NCBI GenBank assembly: GCA_003599865.1
Contig: QZKS01000052.1
Location: 50,162-114,161 of the forward strand
Origin: Desulfobacteraceae bacterium
GTDB taxonomy: Bacteria; Desulfobacterota; Desulfobacteria; Desulfobacterales; SURF-7
Direction: 5' to 3'
Length of the DNA stretch: 64,000 nucleotides
Under the pieces are notes generated by a model that did no database searches, was not told the origin of the DNA, and saw only the letters and a program-made list of their open reading frames with translations. The position numbers and the translations under genes are program-made. Position 1 is the stretch's first letter. Each line of letters starts with the position of its first letter. This document shows positions 1 to 9,400 of this stretch, piece after piece.

Positions 1-402
1 CTCTTCCGCCTGTTTGATCGGGGTAATGTTTTCATGGCTTACGACAACCCGGCATGGCCCGGCGTCTTCCACCCTTGTGACCCGTAAGTAAAACCACATT
101 TTTTTTTCAGGCGTATGACATGGATACTCCATGAGAAACTCATCCAGGCCGCCGTTCATCACTTCCCGTATCCCGGCTGCCGATTGACGGGCATATTCCG
201 CATCTTCTCCTTGAGCCGTATCACACACCTTCAGGTAATTGATCCCGATCCAATCGGATCCCGACCGGAATGGATTGGAGGCGCCAAAATTACGCCAGGC
301 CTTATTGGTTTCAATGATCACACCATTTTTATCCAGAATTGCGACATGAGCGGACAGTGAGTCCAGTATGGTTTTTTCAAATGAACCGATGATTTTTTCC
401 AT
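1..402 (-). CDS. PAS-domain sensor protein, N-terminal part (runs off the window)
   Basis: An open frame of 134 codons starts with ATG at 402 and continues past the left edge without a stop. A good ribosome site (AAGGGGG) lies just upstream. The translation begins with an alpha-helical lead and a typical PAS fold: AILDKNGVIIETNKAW near residue 20 and MWFYLRVTRVEDAG followed by VVSHENITPIKQAEE near residue 110. It is probably the sensory N-terminus of a histidine kinase, diguanylate cyclase or sigma-54 regulator; the output domain is outside the window. No signal peptide or membrane segment is seen in this part, so sensing is probably cytoplasmic. Confidence 0.8.
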   Translation of the reverse strand, partial: MEKIIGSFEKTILDSLSAHVAILDKNGVIIETNKAWRNFGASNPFRSGSDWIGINYLKVCDTAQGEDAEYARQSAAGIREVMNGGLDEFLMEYPCHTPEKKMWFYLRVTRVEDAGPCRVVVSHENITPIKQAEE

Positions 403-521
403 TGTCCCCCTTTCGGGCAGTCACAATCTGCTCATCCTTTTCAGCAGCTCAAAACTTCAAGATATACCGGCATCTGCACGTTACAGGGCAGCTTTCTCTT
501 CCCCGCAGCACCGCCTGTGAC

Positions 522-1493
522 TTACAGGGAGGTGCGTAACTTCAGCTCGACAGGATGCGGCTTCAGATAGACCTGCCGGCTCAGATAAGGCTGTTCATAT
601 TTTCGAATATAGTGGTTGATCAGTGTAATCGGAACCAGAAGCGGGGCATTGCCGATTCGATATTCATCGATAATTTCAAGCAGCTCTTTTTTTTCATCCC
701 CGGTCAACTGCTTTTTGAAATATCCCATCATATGCTGAAGAACATTCACCTGTTTTTTTGTTGTTGTTTTGAGTCTTAAGGCCTCCAGCAGCAATTCTTC
801 ATATCGCTGATACAATGCATCCGGTTCTGTCTTTTTTCCTTCGGCAACCAGTTTGCCCATGGCCCGATAGTGCACCGGACTGTGGGAAAGAATCAACAGT
901 TTATGATGCGTATGAAAATCCACAAGCGTCCCCATCCGTTTGTCCTGCTTCAGGGTATCCCGCCAGCGTTTCAGGGTAAAAATACTTTCAATAAAATTCT
1001 CGCGCAATCCGGAGTCATTCAACCGGCCTTCCTCTTCAGCCGGAATCAGCGGGAAATGCTCAACAAACGCCCGGGCAAACAGACCAACCCCGTTTTTCAG
1101 AAAGCCGCCTTTATCATTGTAAACCTTGACCTTGAACAGGCCGCTGCTGGGGGAATCTTTTTTAAAAATAAACCCGCAAAGATTTTCCCCGGCAAGTTCC
1201 CTGACCCGCGACTTTGCCCAATGCTGCATCTGTTCGGTCAGATCTTTTTGGGTCTTGGAGGTAACCAGACGCGGATGATCCGGATCTCCCGTCAGCCTGA
1301 GGGTCTCCCGGGGAATTCCCAGTCCGCATTCCACCTCAGGGCAGACCGGCACATATTCCAGATACGCCCCCAGGGTGTCGGTAAGAAAGCGATCCCGGCA
1401 ATGCCCGCCGTTCCAGCGAACACTTTCACCGGCCAGACAGGCACTGATCCCGATCCGGATAGGACCGGACTCGGCATAAATTTTGTTTGTCAT
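522..1493 (-). CDS. DUF523 / DUF1722 (YbgA-like) two-domain protein
   Basis: 323 residues. Residues about 10-150 are a DUF523 domain with cysteines at 19, 32, 51, 56 and 106 (ISACLAGESVRWNGGHC, VPVCPEVECGLG). The usual SPSCG motif reads SPSSG here (about 115-119). Residues about 190-305 are a DUF1722/YbgA domain starting FHTHHKLLILSHSP. This fusion is widespread in bacteria and its biochemical role is not established; the Cys cluster suggests metal or Fe-S binding (inference). It lies 54 bp downstream of the flavin-binding gene at 1548-1925 on the same strand, so the two may be co-transcribed. Confidence 0.85.
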   Translation of the reverse strand: MTNKIYAESGPIRIGISACLAGESVRWNGGHCRDRFLTDTLGAYLEYVPVCPEVECGLGIPRETLRLTGDPDHPRLVTSKTQKDLTEQMQHWAKSRVRELAGENLCGFIFKKDSPSSGLFKVKVYNDKGGFLKNGVGLFARAFVEHFPLIPAEEEGRLNDSGLRENFIESIFTLKRWRDTLKQDKRMGTLVDFHTHHKLLILSHSPVHYRAMGKLVAEGKKTEPDALYQRYEELLLEALRLKTTTKKQVNVLQHMMGYFKKQLTGDEKKELLEIIDEYRIGNAPLLVPITLINHYIRKYEQPYLSRQVYLKPHPVELKLRTSL

Positions 1494-1547
1494 GTCCTTT
1501 TCCCTGAATTTCAGTCCTGGAACAAAAAAAGAACCGCAACGATTGAA

Positions 1548-1925
1548 TCATTCCTGTTCACCCGAACCGATCAAAGGCAATTCCTGTTCCAGCTGAAAAT
1601 ACACCAGATAAGATTTCTCATCCGTCTCCTTATATTTTCTTCTTCTCAGGGAAGCAATCTGTTCCGGATCGTCATCCTCCCTGACTTTTTTTAAAAAAAG
1701 CCGTTTTCCATGATATCCTTCCCCCTCTTCCAGGAACAGATAGATGGCATACGGATTCTCCTGCACATATTTGTGTGTCAGCCGGTCCCGCATGATAAAC
1801 CCGAATGTCCCGTCTTCAAACAGATGCGGGCGGCTGTAAACAGCGCTGTCCACCTTTCCGTCTTTTCCTGCTGTGGACAGGACCCCGACCCCTTTGGTGT
1901 TTTTGAAATAGGCCTGATAATCCAT
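1548..1925 (-). CDS. Pyridoxamine 5'-phosphate oxidase-like flavin-binding protein
   Basis: 125 residues, the size of the single split-barrel PPOX-like family. The opening MDYQAYFKNTKGVGVLSTAG followed by VDSAVYSRPHLFEDGTFGFI is the characteristic first beta-hairpin, and YAIYLFLEEGEGYHGKRLFL is the central strand pair. These proteins bind FMN, F420 or heme; the ligand cannot be decided from sequence alone. ATG at 1925 follows an AGGAGG ribosome site by 6 nt. It probably begins a two-gene unit with the DUF523/DUF1722 gene. A cytosolic protein with no signal peptide. Confidence 0.8.
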   Translation of the reverse strand: MDYQAYFKNTKGVGVLSTAGKDGKVDSAVYSRPHLFEDGTFGFIMRDRLTHKYVQENPYAIYLFLEEGEGYHGKRLFLKKVREDDDPEQIASLRRRKYKETDEKSYLVYFQLEQELPLIGSGEQE

Positions 1926-2079
1926 TGTGACCTCCTAACCCTTGATCAGGTATCATTCGTATCTAATATCAAAATGATGGTTGCAACTCGATAATCTGTT
2001 CACATAATTACCACGATATCCCGTTTGGCAATCCGGAAATGCCGGTATATGCCGGCAGCAAAAACCTTCCGACCGATTT

Positions 2080-3684
2080 TTATTCCGGCAAAAAACAGAA
2101 AGGATCTTTATCTTGAAAAACATTCAGGCCATAGCTGTAAATAACCGCCAGGCATCCCCTGCAGACAGGATTCAGGCTGCAATCCCGACAGGCTTGACTG
2201 CCTCTCCGATATTTTCCGGCAAGATCGGAATGATAAATATCAAACAGGGATTGCCGTCGGATATTGCCGATCAGTGAAGGAAACTTGCGGCAGGCATGAA
2301 CCTCGCCGTCCGGAAGCAGCGAAACAAAATTAAATGCCGCGCCGCATCCATACCCGGTGCATCCGCCGAAAAAAGCCGCCTTTTTTTCTTGCCGGATAAT
2401 ATTGATCAGGTTGTCCTTCAGACCCAGTATCGGATTGGTCTCTGCTGCTTTTTCATATTCATGCAAAAAGGAGATGAATGTTTCCTTTTCCGGCATTAGA
2501 AGATCTTTGCCCTCCCCGATGGTGGAAAGCCGGTTGAACGTGAAAAAATCCGCGCGATCCCGGAGCAGTTCCCCCAGAGGAAGAACCTGATCCAGATTAT
2601 CCCGGGTCAGGGTCAGCATGACCATGCTGTAAATATCCATCTTCCTGAGCTGATCCAGAAAGGCAAGAGACCGGATGAAATGGCCTGTTCCCCGGATATA
2701 ATCATTGTGTTCTGCCAGTCCTTCCAGACTGATCTGAAAAAAAAGGGGCTTTGTTTTCTCAAAAATTTTTTCCATCTGCGCTTCGGGGGTGGGGTTTCCC
2801 AGTATGGCCACGCCAAAACCCCTGTCCGACGCATCCTGATACAGCCTGAGAAAATGCGGATATAAAAGCGGATTCCCTCCGGTAAAGGTGACCTGCCCTC
2901 TCACATTCATCCCGCGACAAAACCCGTAAAAATCATCCAGAACGGCAAGAGCCGCGTCATAGGTCATGGGATGTCTCTCGCTGCGGTCATAACAGTGCCT
3001 GCAGTGAAGATCGCATGTCTGGGTGATGTGCCACTGGAGTGTGAAAATATCGGCGGATTGGAATGGTTCCAGTGTTTCCGAAGGTCGGGACGGAATAGAA
3101 ATATCCCTTTGAATCCGGGAGGGGGGCGATAAAAGGATGCCCTGCACAACCGCTCTTTTCAATGCGCTTTGAATGGCCTTGACGGATGTCCGGCCCATTT
3201 TCGAAGCTTCCCGCGGGTCAATCTCCTCAACGACAATCTTCAAGGCCAGGAGATCGATATCCAGCGCTTCACGGATATGAAACTCCCTGGTTATCGGATG
3301 ACGCCAGATCATGACATGGACCGGGGAGGCCTCCGGCTGCGGGCAGGGATCTTTGTTGAAATCACCTGCGAAAATGGCTGCCAAATGCTTCCAGGAAACC
3401 GGAATCAGGGAGAGGGTCGGATTGACCGTTATCGTTTCAGGCGTTTTCCCGGAATCGGCATCCTCCGTCCGTATCTGGTTCACTTTCCATTCCAGGCGGG
3501 CAAGATCATCAATGTATTCCGGCAACGGAATGGATGCTTTCAGAGACGCCAGTGCATCCGGGAACATCCGCGGCTCCGGATGGGTATCCAATGCCGCCAG
3601 CACCCTGTCCCAGGTTTCCTTGCCAAGGATGCGGCGGCAGTTGGAAAAGACAGATTGAACCTTTTCATTACAAATACCGGTCAC
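2080..3684 (-). CDS. sbtM: Radical SAM peptide maturase, SbtM-like (selenobiotic/thio(seleno)oxazole system)
   Basis: 534 residues. The radical SAM cluster motif CDLHCRHC has Cys224, Cys228 and Cys231, followed by the SAM-binding TGGNP at about 268-272. The C-terminus carries a SPASM-like auxiliary Fe-S region: GGCTGYGCG, HACRKFP, and CRDCSLNPVCRGC with Cys499, 502, 508, 511 and a last Cys530. The N-terminal about 210 residues have no obvious domain and may recognise the precursor. The gene starts with GTG at 3684; a TGA lies three codons upstream in frame, so no longer start is possible. It follows sbtA (3765-3992) by 80 bp on the same strand, and this pairing is the main reason for the name. 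The expected role is post-translational modification of the Sec-containing SbtA peptide; the chemistry is inferred from the family name only. Confidence 0.85.
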   Translation of the reverse strand: MTGICNEKVQSVFSNCRRILGKETWDRVLAALDTHPEPRMFPDALASLKASIPLPEYIDDLARLEWKVNQIRTEDADSGKTPETITVNPTLSLIPVSWKHLAAIFAGDFNKDPCPQPEASPVHVMIWRHPITREFHIREALDIDLLALKIVVEEIDPREASKMGRTSVKAIQSALKRAVVQGILLSPPSRIQRDISIPSRPSETLEPFQSADIFTLQWHITQTCDLHCRHCYDRSERHPMTYDAALAVLDDFYGFCRGMNVRGQVTFTGGNPLLYPHFLRLYQDASDRGFGVAILGNPTPEAQMEKIFEKTKPLFFQISLEGLAEHNDYIRGTGHFIRSLAFLDQLRKMDIYSMVMLTLTRDNLDQVLPLGELLRDRADFFTFNRLSTIGEGKDLLMPEKETFISFLHEYEKAAETNPILGLKDNLINIIRQEKKAAFFGGCTGYGCGAAFNFVSLLPDGEVHACRKFPSLIGNIRRQSLFDIYHSDLAGKYRRGSQACRDCSLNPVCRGCLAVIYSYGLNVFQDKDPFCFLPE

Positions 3685-3740
3685 AATATCTCATCTAGAA
3701 CTGTAAATGTCCGTTACCCTTTTGTGGGAGGCTGAACCCT

Positions 3741-3757
3741 ACACGCAAACTGCGTGT
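3741..3757 (-). promoter_or_regulatory. bSECIS-like hairpin 3 of sbtA (in the 3' UTR)
   Basis: On the minus strand ACACGCA pairs perfectly with TGCGTGT around loop GTT. The stem begins at nucleotide 17 from the T of the third TGA (T at 3773). Because the stop codon follows one codon after that TGA, this hairpin lies entirely beyond the coding sequence. An outer helix is also possible: GGCTGAA (containing the TGA itself) with TTCAGCC at 3729-3735. Confidence 0.75.
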
Positions 3758-3764
3758 GAATGGA

Positions 3765-3992
3765 CTAGCTTCAGCCGCTTTTGGCGGGTTTCTCGTCTTT
3801 CACATCCTCGTCGGTGCCACCGGCACCGGAAGAGCCGCCGCTTCAACCGCTTTGGGAGCTACCTGCTCCGTTTTTTTCGCCGCTTCAGGCGCTCTTACCG
3901 GACGAGCAGCCGTCCAGAACGAACGTAGATCCTGTGATCAGGCCGGCAACACAGAAACCTGCAAGGATCTTTTTCAAGTCTTTGACTTCCAT
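3765..3992 (-). CDS. sbtA: SbtA-like selenopeptide precursor with three in-frame UGA (Sec) codons
   Basis: Standard translation stops after 35 codons. Reading three TGA codons as selenocysteine gives 75 residues ending at TAG (3765-3767). ATG at 3992 follows AGGAGATCATT. The leader MEVKDLKKILAGFCVAGLIT resembles the SbtA leader (charged start, then a Gly/Ala-rich hydrophobic stretch). The core is Ser/Gly-rich, with Sec at 36 (3885-3887), 50 (3843-3845) and 74 (3771-3773). Each Sec is followed by Ser and the contexts are AUSG, GUSG and GUS-stop. Hairpins suited to SECIS function follow every TGA at nearly the same distance (separate entries). The adjacent maturase SbtM supports the call. Sec insertion and modification are inferred; the selenocysteine machinery is not in this window. 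Confidence 0.9.
3812..3828 (-). promoter_or_regulatory. bSECIS-like hairpin 2 of sbtA
   Basis: On the minus strand CGGTGCC pairs perfectly with GGCACCG around the 3-nt loop GGT. The stem begins at nucleotide 18 from the T of the second TGA (T at 3845) and lies inside the coding sequence (Ser-Gly-Ala-Gly-Gly-Thr region), so it constrains both codons and RNA fold. Confidence 0.75.
3855..3869 (-). promoter_or_regulatory. bSECIS-like hairpin 1 of sbtA
   Basis: On the minus strand GGAGC pairs with GCTCC around the loop AGGTA. The stem begins at nucleotide 19 counted from the T of the first in-frame TGA (T at 3887). The loop contains GGU, the apical feature recognised by SelB in bacterial SECIS elements. 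The spacing is a few nt longer than in E. coli fdhF, within the range reported for bacterial SECIS. Confidence 0.7.
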
Positions 3993-4055
3993 AATGATCT
4001 CCTATCAGGTTAGAAGGTGAGGTGCTGCTTTTCCCCCCTGGGCAGGGGCTCATGA

Positions 4056-4104
4056 GACGAAACAATCATCTGTTTGAGGTATTGAAATTTTCTATTGTTT
4101 CGTC
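4056..4104. promoter_or_regulatory. Perfect 11-bp inverted repeat upstream of sbtA
   Basis: GACGAAACAAT at 4056-4066 is repeated inverted as ATTGTTTCGTC at 4094-4104, with 27 bp between the arms. It lies 64-112 bp upstream of the sbtA start in the 191-bp gap after uvsE. It could be a paired operator for a regulator of sbtAM, or the stem of a long hairpin at the end of the uvsE transcript; no T-run follows it on either strand, so termination is less likely. Confidence 0.5.
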
Positions 4105-4183
4105 CTGTATGATTGAAAATACACATATCAGAACCCTTTTTACCCGTCAATCCTGATTTTTTTCCTGCCCGTCATCCGTTCCG

Positions 4184-5077
4184 TTACCGCCCCAAATCCT
4201 GTTTCAGTTGAAGCACGGCCGGCTCTTTTTCCTTTGCCTCCACCTCAATCGTGATATCCAGGTCCAGCCAAGATACCGGCACATCCTTCGGGTCAATAAA
4301 ATCATGATGCATCCGGATATTTTTCCCATCCCACCCGTTGATCGGGCTGGAAACATGAAACAGGGGCTCCCGGTTCCAGGTATGAAGTGCAGATTCCGTC
4401 GTTTCCTCTTCCGACACACCGTCGGGATGGCAGCGATGATGATGCACGTCATACACCAGGGGAATTTTCATCTCACGGCATACGGGCAAGAGATCCTTTG
4501 GAGAATACAGCCGGTCGTCATTTTCCAGCGTCAATCGTTTTCGTACCGCATCCGGAAGCGTTACAAACACTTCCCTGAACCGGTTCAGCGCCTTTTGTTT
4601 ATCATGATAAGCGCCGCCTGCATGGATATTGATCACATCCGCGTTGACCCATTCCGCAACCTCTGCGTGGTATGCCAGATCGCGAACCGCACTTTCGACC
4701 ACTTCCGGTCTGGGGGAAGATAGAACAATGAACTGATCCGGGTGAAACGTGGTGCGGATGTTGTTTTCCCGGCTGAATTTCCCGGCCTCCTGAAACCGGC
4801 TGATGATCTCTTCGGCATCCGGCAGATCTTCCATGCGGTAGCCCCACTCCGGATGGGTTTTCAGCGGCAGGATCTGACTGTTGATCCGGAATGAAGATAT
4901 ACCGTTGCTCCGGCAATAGAAAAGCGCCGATAGCAGGCTTTCGGCATTGTGAAGACATATGCCGGAAAGAAGCCGTAAACGGGCATCTTCCGACAGACCG
5001 GATACGTATTTTGCCGTTGTCCTCCGAAAGCGGATCGGCTCTTTTTTGAATACACAGCATAACCCGAGACGTATCAT
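4184..5077 (-). CDS. uvsE: UV DNA damage endonuclease UvsE/UvdE
   Basis: 297 residues, the usual family length. It opens IRLGLCCVFKKEPIRFRRTT, the classic UvdE N-terminus. Metal-site residues are recognisable in TTFHPDQFIVLSSP, NIHAGGAYHDKQKALNRF, RLTLENDDRLYSP, LVYDVHHHRCHPDG and MHHDFIDPKDVP. The enzyme is a TIM-barrel nuclease that nicks 5' to UV photoproducts and other distorting lesions. ATG at 5077 is preferred because GGGGTG precedes it at good spacing; an upstream TTG at 5092 has no ribosome site. It stands alone between sbtA and the methyltransferase gene. Confidence 0.93.
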   Translation of the reverse strand: MIRLGLCCVFKKEPIRFRRTTAKYVSGLSEDARLRLLSGICLHNAESLLSALFYCRSNGISSFRINSQILPLKTHPEWGYRMEDLPDAEEIISRFQEAGKFSRENNIRTTFHPDQFIVLSSPRPEVVESAVRDLAYHAEVAEWVNADVINIHAGGAYHDKQKALNRFREVFVTLPDAVRKRLTLENDDRLYSPKDLLPVCREMKIPLVYDVHHHRCHPDGVSEEETTESALHTWNREPLFHVSSPINGWDGKNIRMHHDFIDPKDVPVSWLDLDITIEVEAKEKEPAVLQLKQDLGR

Positions 5078-5128
5078 ATGAACACCCCGCAAGCTTCATC
5101 AACATAGCCCATGATAACAGCCCATTTG

Positions 5129-6331
5129 CTATTCCTTACGGGCCCATACCGCATAAACCGGATCGGACAACCGGAATTCCGGATAATACTTGTCGTCAAC
5201 CGGTCTCGGGAGGCCTCTCATGGAATAGGTTTGAAGTCCTTTGAAGCGTCCGCTCTGCAAAAAGTATTCAGATACCAGACCCATACGCTCAAACTCATGA
5301 AGCTCCGTCCAGAGCCGGGTAACCTTTGGCGGAAACCAGCGATTGGAAAAAGTAACCATAAAAATACCACCGGGTCGTAAGACATCTGCAACCATCCGGA
5401 AAATTCTCATGGGGTCTGTCAGGTATTCCACGGAATTGGTGCAAACAACCGCATCAAACGAATCTGCTTCAAACGGCAGCGAAACCGTTTGATTCAAATC
5501 CAGCACATGGTAGTCGGACAGTTGAGGGTTGGATGACAGTTCCTTTTGATTGAGCCCTACGCCCGAAAGGGAACCGATTCCCAGCTCCCGGTCAATATGG
5601 GATTCCCAGCTTGCCATCAGATCCAGCACCTTCATGCCCGGTTTCAGCTCTTGGGAATACAGATTCCGGATGACCGACCGCGCGGTTTCATCTACATGAT
5701 GAACCATTCTCGGCTCCTGATAAAAACCGGCATCCGGCGTTTCGTCCTGCCGGGAATATCCATTGTCTGCCTGAAAATCGGTGGGTTCGCCATGGATGCG
5801 CGCCTGCATGCCGGGTCCTGTAGTGATGGTTTCCACCCAGTCGTAACAGGCCCCACCCTTTTCACGGTCTTTTCTCCACATGTCCCGGATCCGGAGAGAT
5901 ACGGCAAGCTCCTTTCCCGCAAGTGGGTGGTTGAAATCCACAACCAATCGATCATCGGAAACATCCGCCAGCCGGAACGGCTCGACATTTTCCGGAAACA
6001 CATGGGCAATCCCCTTGAGCAGTCCCTTGGGATAATACCGGCCCTTTCGCGGAATTATGGCGGTTTCCGAACGACCCAAACCGGAAAACTGTGAAGGTTT
6101 AACGGAAAAAATCTTTTTTTCCTGATACGCTTCCACCATTCCATTTCCCGGCGGCGTCCATTCAATCCGGTCGTTCGGTCCGGCCTGCATGAGATTCTTA
6201 TGCAGCTCCGACGGAAAACAGTCCCTCCAGAAATTCACATTCAGGCCATAATAGGTTTCCGCATGAGTTGAATATTCCGTCTTCCAGTTAAGGCTGAATT
6301 CGATGTTCGCCAAAAAATCCCGATTATCCAT
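5129..6331 (-). CDS. SlyD-like PPIase segment fused to SAM-dependent methyltransferase
   Basis: 400 residues. Residues about 70-165 contain VKPSQFSGLGRSETA and VVDFNHPLAGKELAVSLRI, the latter very like the FKBP/SlyD core (VDGNHPLAGKTL). Residues about 220-370 form a class I methyltransferase: GMKVLDLMASWESHI (glycine-loop region, with the usual GCGxG altered), FDAVVCTNSVEYL and DVLRPGGIFMVTFS. The substrate is unknown. ATG at 6331 follows GGGGAGG by 6 nt. The atypical motif I (DLMASWESH rather than DxGxGxG) is also seen in related methyltransferases of this kind. Monocistronic as far as visible. Confidence 0.75.
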   Translation of the reverse strand: MDNRDFLANIEFSLNWKTEYSTHAETYYGLNVNFWRDCFPSELHKNLMQAGPNDRIEWTPPGNGMVEAYQEKKIFSVKPSQFSGLGRSETAIIPRKGRYYPKGLLKGIAHVFPENVEPFRLADVSDDRLVVDFNHPLAGKELAVSLRIRDMWRKDREKGGACYDWVETITTGPGMQARIHGEPTDFQADNGYSRQDETPDAGFYQEPRMVHHVDETARSVIRNLYSQELKPGMKVLDLMASWESHIDRELGIGSLSGVGLNQKELSSNPQLSDYHVLDLNQTVSLPFEADSFDAVVCTNSVEYLTDPMRIFRMVADVLRPGGIFMVTFSNRWFPPKVTRLWTELHEFERMGLVSEYFLQSGRFKGLQTYSMRGLPRPVDDKYYPEFRLSDPVYAVWARKE

Positions 6332-6496
6332 AGCCGGCCTCCCCATTTTTTACGATTCATTTTTTCTCTTCCGATATCATCGTGAATAAGATGGATATGA
6401 TTCAGGCTTTTTCAATCCGGAAAGAAAATGAGGATAATGGCAGGGAAAAACTACCATAGACAACTTGGTGAACAGGGAATCCGAGTCGATTTATGG

Positions 6497-9400
6497 TTAA
6501 ACAAACTTCTTGATTTCTTTCAGATACTGCTGACTGTGGGACAGAAAAAAGGCCAGCGCCCGCGCAAAATCCGGACCCAGCACGCCATCGATAAACATCT
6601 GGCTGATTTCCTTCTGTCTTTGCAGAATAAACTGAGAAGAGATGAAAATATAGCGTTCTTCTTCGGTGATATCGGTGAGGAGTCGTTTCAGCGCACTGGC
6701 GGCTCTCGGCTGATACATCCAGAAGTAAAGGAGATCCAGCGCATGCACGCAAATGATTTTCTCAAGATCCTGAACCTCCATGTTTGTTTTCTTCCGGCTT
6801 TTGGGAGGCTGTTTTAAAATTTCAAGGGATCGCTTTTCCGGAAAAAGCAGCTCAAGCTGTGCATAAATATTGATTAAATCGGATAATTTTTTCTTGTACT
6901 CCCGAAACCGGGTATGGATATTTTTATAGGAATCAGCAGTCCCTTCAATCACACCGGCCATGATGTCCGAGGCTGTTTTGGAGATGATGGCCGCCCATTT
7001 CTGGAGGATGAGATTCACGTCCGGTACTGCCGCTATGGATAATATGCCGCCGATCATGGTATTCAGGAGAACGGCAATGGGAATGGACAGAATGCTTCTG
7101 AAAAAATTGCCCCAGATCGCCCCTTTGGGCAGTCCCCGGAATGCATTGTGGGTTGACAGATAGACACCGTTTACAAGGGCCATGGCCGTGTAAAGCAAGA
7201 CAGGATGGGTAGATGTTGTGATACCACAGGTTCGTTCCAGAAAAAGCATCTTTACGAAATATTCCAGCAAGGGAACGGAAAACCCGGTAAACAGAAGAGA
7301 GTCGGCAATCCGGTCCCAGCTTACATACGTATTCCAGCGTAAAAGCGGAGACCTCCTGAAACCGCCGCCACCCAGGACGGACTGTAAAATATTCCGCAGA
7401 CCGGTAATACCGAACCATATAAATGCTCCAAAGTAGGAAAGCAGCCACCAGTCCTTGGTCAAAGCAAACGTTAAAAATGCCGGTACAAAACCGATAAACA
7501 CCTTGAGCACATTCCGTAAATGCGAATTAAAATACGCCCAGGGAATTTTTTTAACCTCCTTTTGCACTTGCGCGATAGGCAGGTGCAGATCATTGGATAT
7601 CCGCTTTTTGATTCCTCCCAGTGTGATCAGGTTGCTGTTTTTTGTCATGTGGGCCACATCCTCCTGCACAGCCCAATCCACTTTCAGGGTATGACCGATG
7701 ATCGGATTTCCCAGCGATTCCGCCAACCGTTGAAACAACCGGAAGGATTTTGCAATATTGGCTCTCGGCAGCAGGGTGAATCGTTTGTATACCGGGATAC
7801 GGATGGGCAATTTGGAAAATGTTGATCCGGCCTGTTTCCGGATCTGTCCGGCTGCCCGCCTGCCAAGGGTTTCAATAACCGCCAGTCCCATGCCATGCGA
7901 TCCCTGGGAGCGCCCTGTGGAATCACTTCCGATTCTTGTTTTCAGGATTTTCCGCTTGTACATGATCTGAAGCGAATTGATATCGTGCAGGATGGTATGT
8001 AGTTTTTCAACCCTTTCTTCTCTGTCCGGGGAGTCTTTATCCTCAATCTTCCGGATAATATCCAGAATCAGGCGCTTTAAGGCAATGGGATTCTGATCAT
8101 TAAGAGCTTCCTGTAGCTTGCTGATCGCCGGGATATGATCGGTTTTACCGGCAGTCCAGTCTTTGAGATTGAACAGCTCCAGTCGTGATATCATGCCGTC
8201 GCAATCGTAAAGAAGTTCCAGGACATCTTCAACCTCGATATTGGAAAGATTCAGGGTGATCCTATGGCCGGATTGAAGTTTGGAAAGCCGGGTCAGCAGT
8301 TGTGATGCCGATATGGTCAGAAGGTACGGCACATCTTCATCATCTTTTGGTATCTCCGGATCCGATACCCCGGGATTTTTTGCAAGGGCTACACAATTTA
8401 GAACAAGCCCTTCAACATCCAGATGGTTCATCGCATCAAACCATCTTTCAATGCGATCTTTTTCTTCCGTGCCGGAAGCATTATAGGCCGACTGCAGCTC
8501 CTGTGCTTTCAGGGTCAGTGCATCCATTATTTTTTTCTGCAGAAATGCTTCCAGATGCAAGATGGATTTCTGGCCGATGCCCACAAAACGCATGAACTCC
8601 TGCTCATCAAATGGATTCAGATCGATTTCACAGGCTTTCCGAATATCCTCCAGATGATGCTCATTAACCATCCGGAAAAGTGTCATGACATGTTTTTGTT
8701 GATAAACCGATACCTGACGGCCCTGGGCCATCAGTTCCGTCACTTCCGGTTCTTCGAGAAAACAGAGAAACGCCTGTGAGTCTGCAAATCCCCTCGGAAC
8801 CCAGACCAGGTTAATGTATTTGTTTCTGTATCGCACAAAATACTCAATGCCGATCCGGATGTCGATATCCATGATCTTGGCCGCCTCCAGAAGCTCTGCG
8901 GCAAAACGCGGCTCAATATAATTATAATGGATGATTCTCAGACGCCGGATACCCTTGATCCATGCATCCATGATCAAATGGGTGGATGACTTCCTCCCTT
9001 TGGTATTGGCATCATGGACATGATCATCAAACGCGATCTGATTCCATTCTTCCGGCATTTCCAGCAGGTGATATTTTTTCAGTTGTTTTCGGACAATCCT
9101 CGGCTTTCCGGATGCAGTAATCCGGAAGTTATGCGCCAGTTTCAGCTGCCTGCGATGATTCCCCCTGGCGCGAACGACCTCCTTCATAATTTGCAGCAGT
9201 ACCCGCGCTGTATTTTTGGGAAGTGATCCTTCTGCTGTTTCGAGCGCTTCTTCGTGAAGAAAAGAAAGGGCGCTTATTCGTTCATCCATACCACCGACCT
9301 CGATGGATGTCAGAAGACGGGCCATGGCATAGGCAATCCGCAAACTTCTGGATTCCGTCATTTCCTTGATGCCGTGGGGGTGGAAATAGCCGTAATACTG

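Noticed and set aside
870..1694. Long plus-strand frame opposite the DUF523/DUF1722 gene
   Set aside because: It lies antisense to a clear conserved gene and has no recognisable domain or ribosome site.
3756..4013. Plus-strand 85-codon frame opposite sbtA
   Set aside because: It is the shadow of the Ser/Gly-rich selenopeptide gene; it has no ribosome site and low-complexity Ala/Gly text, while the minus strand has a complete, family-matching gene with SECIS hairpins.
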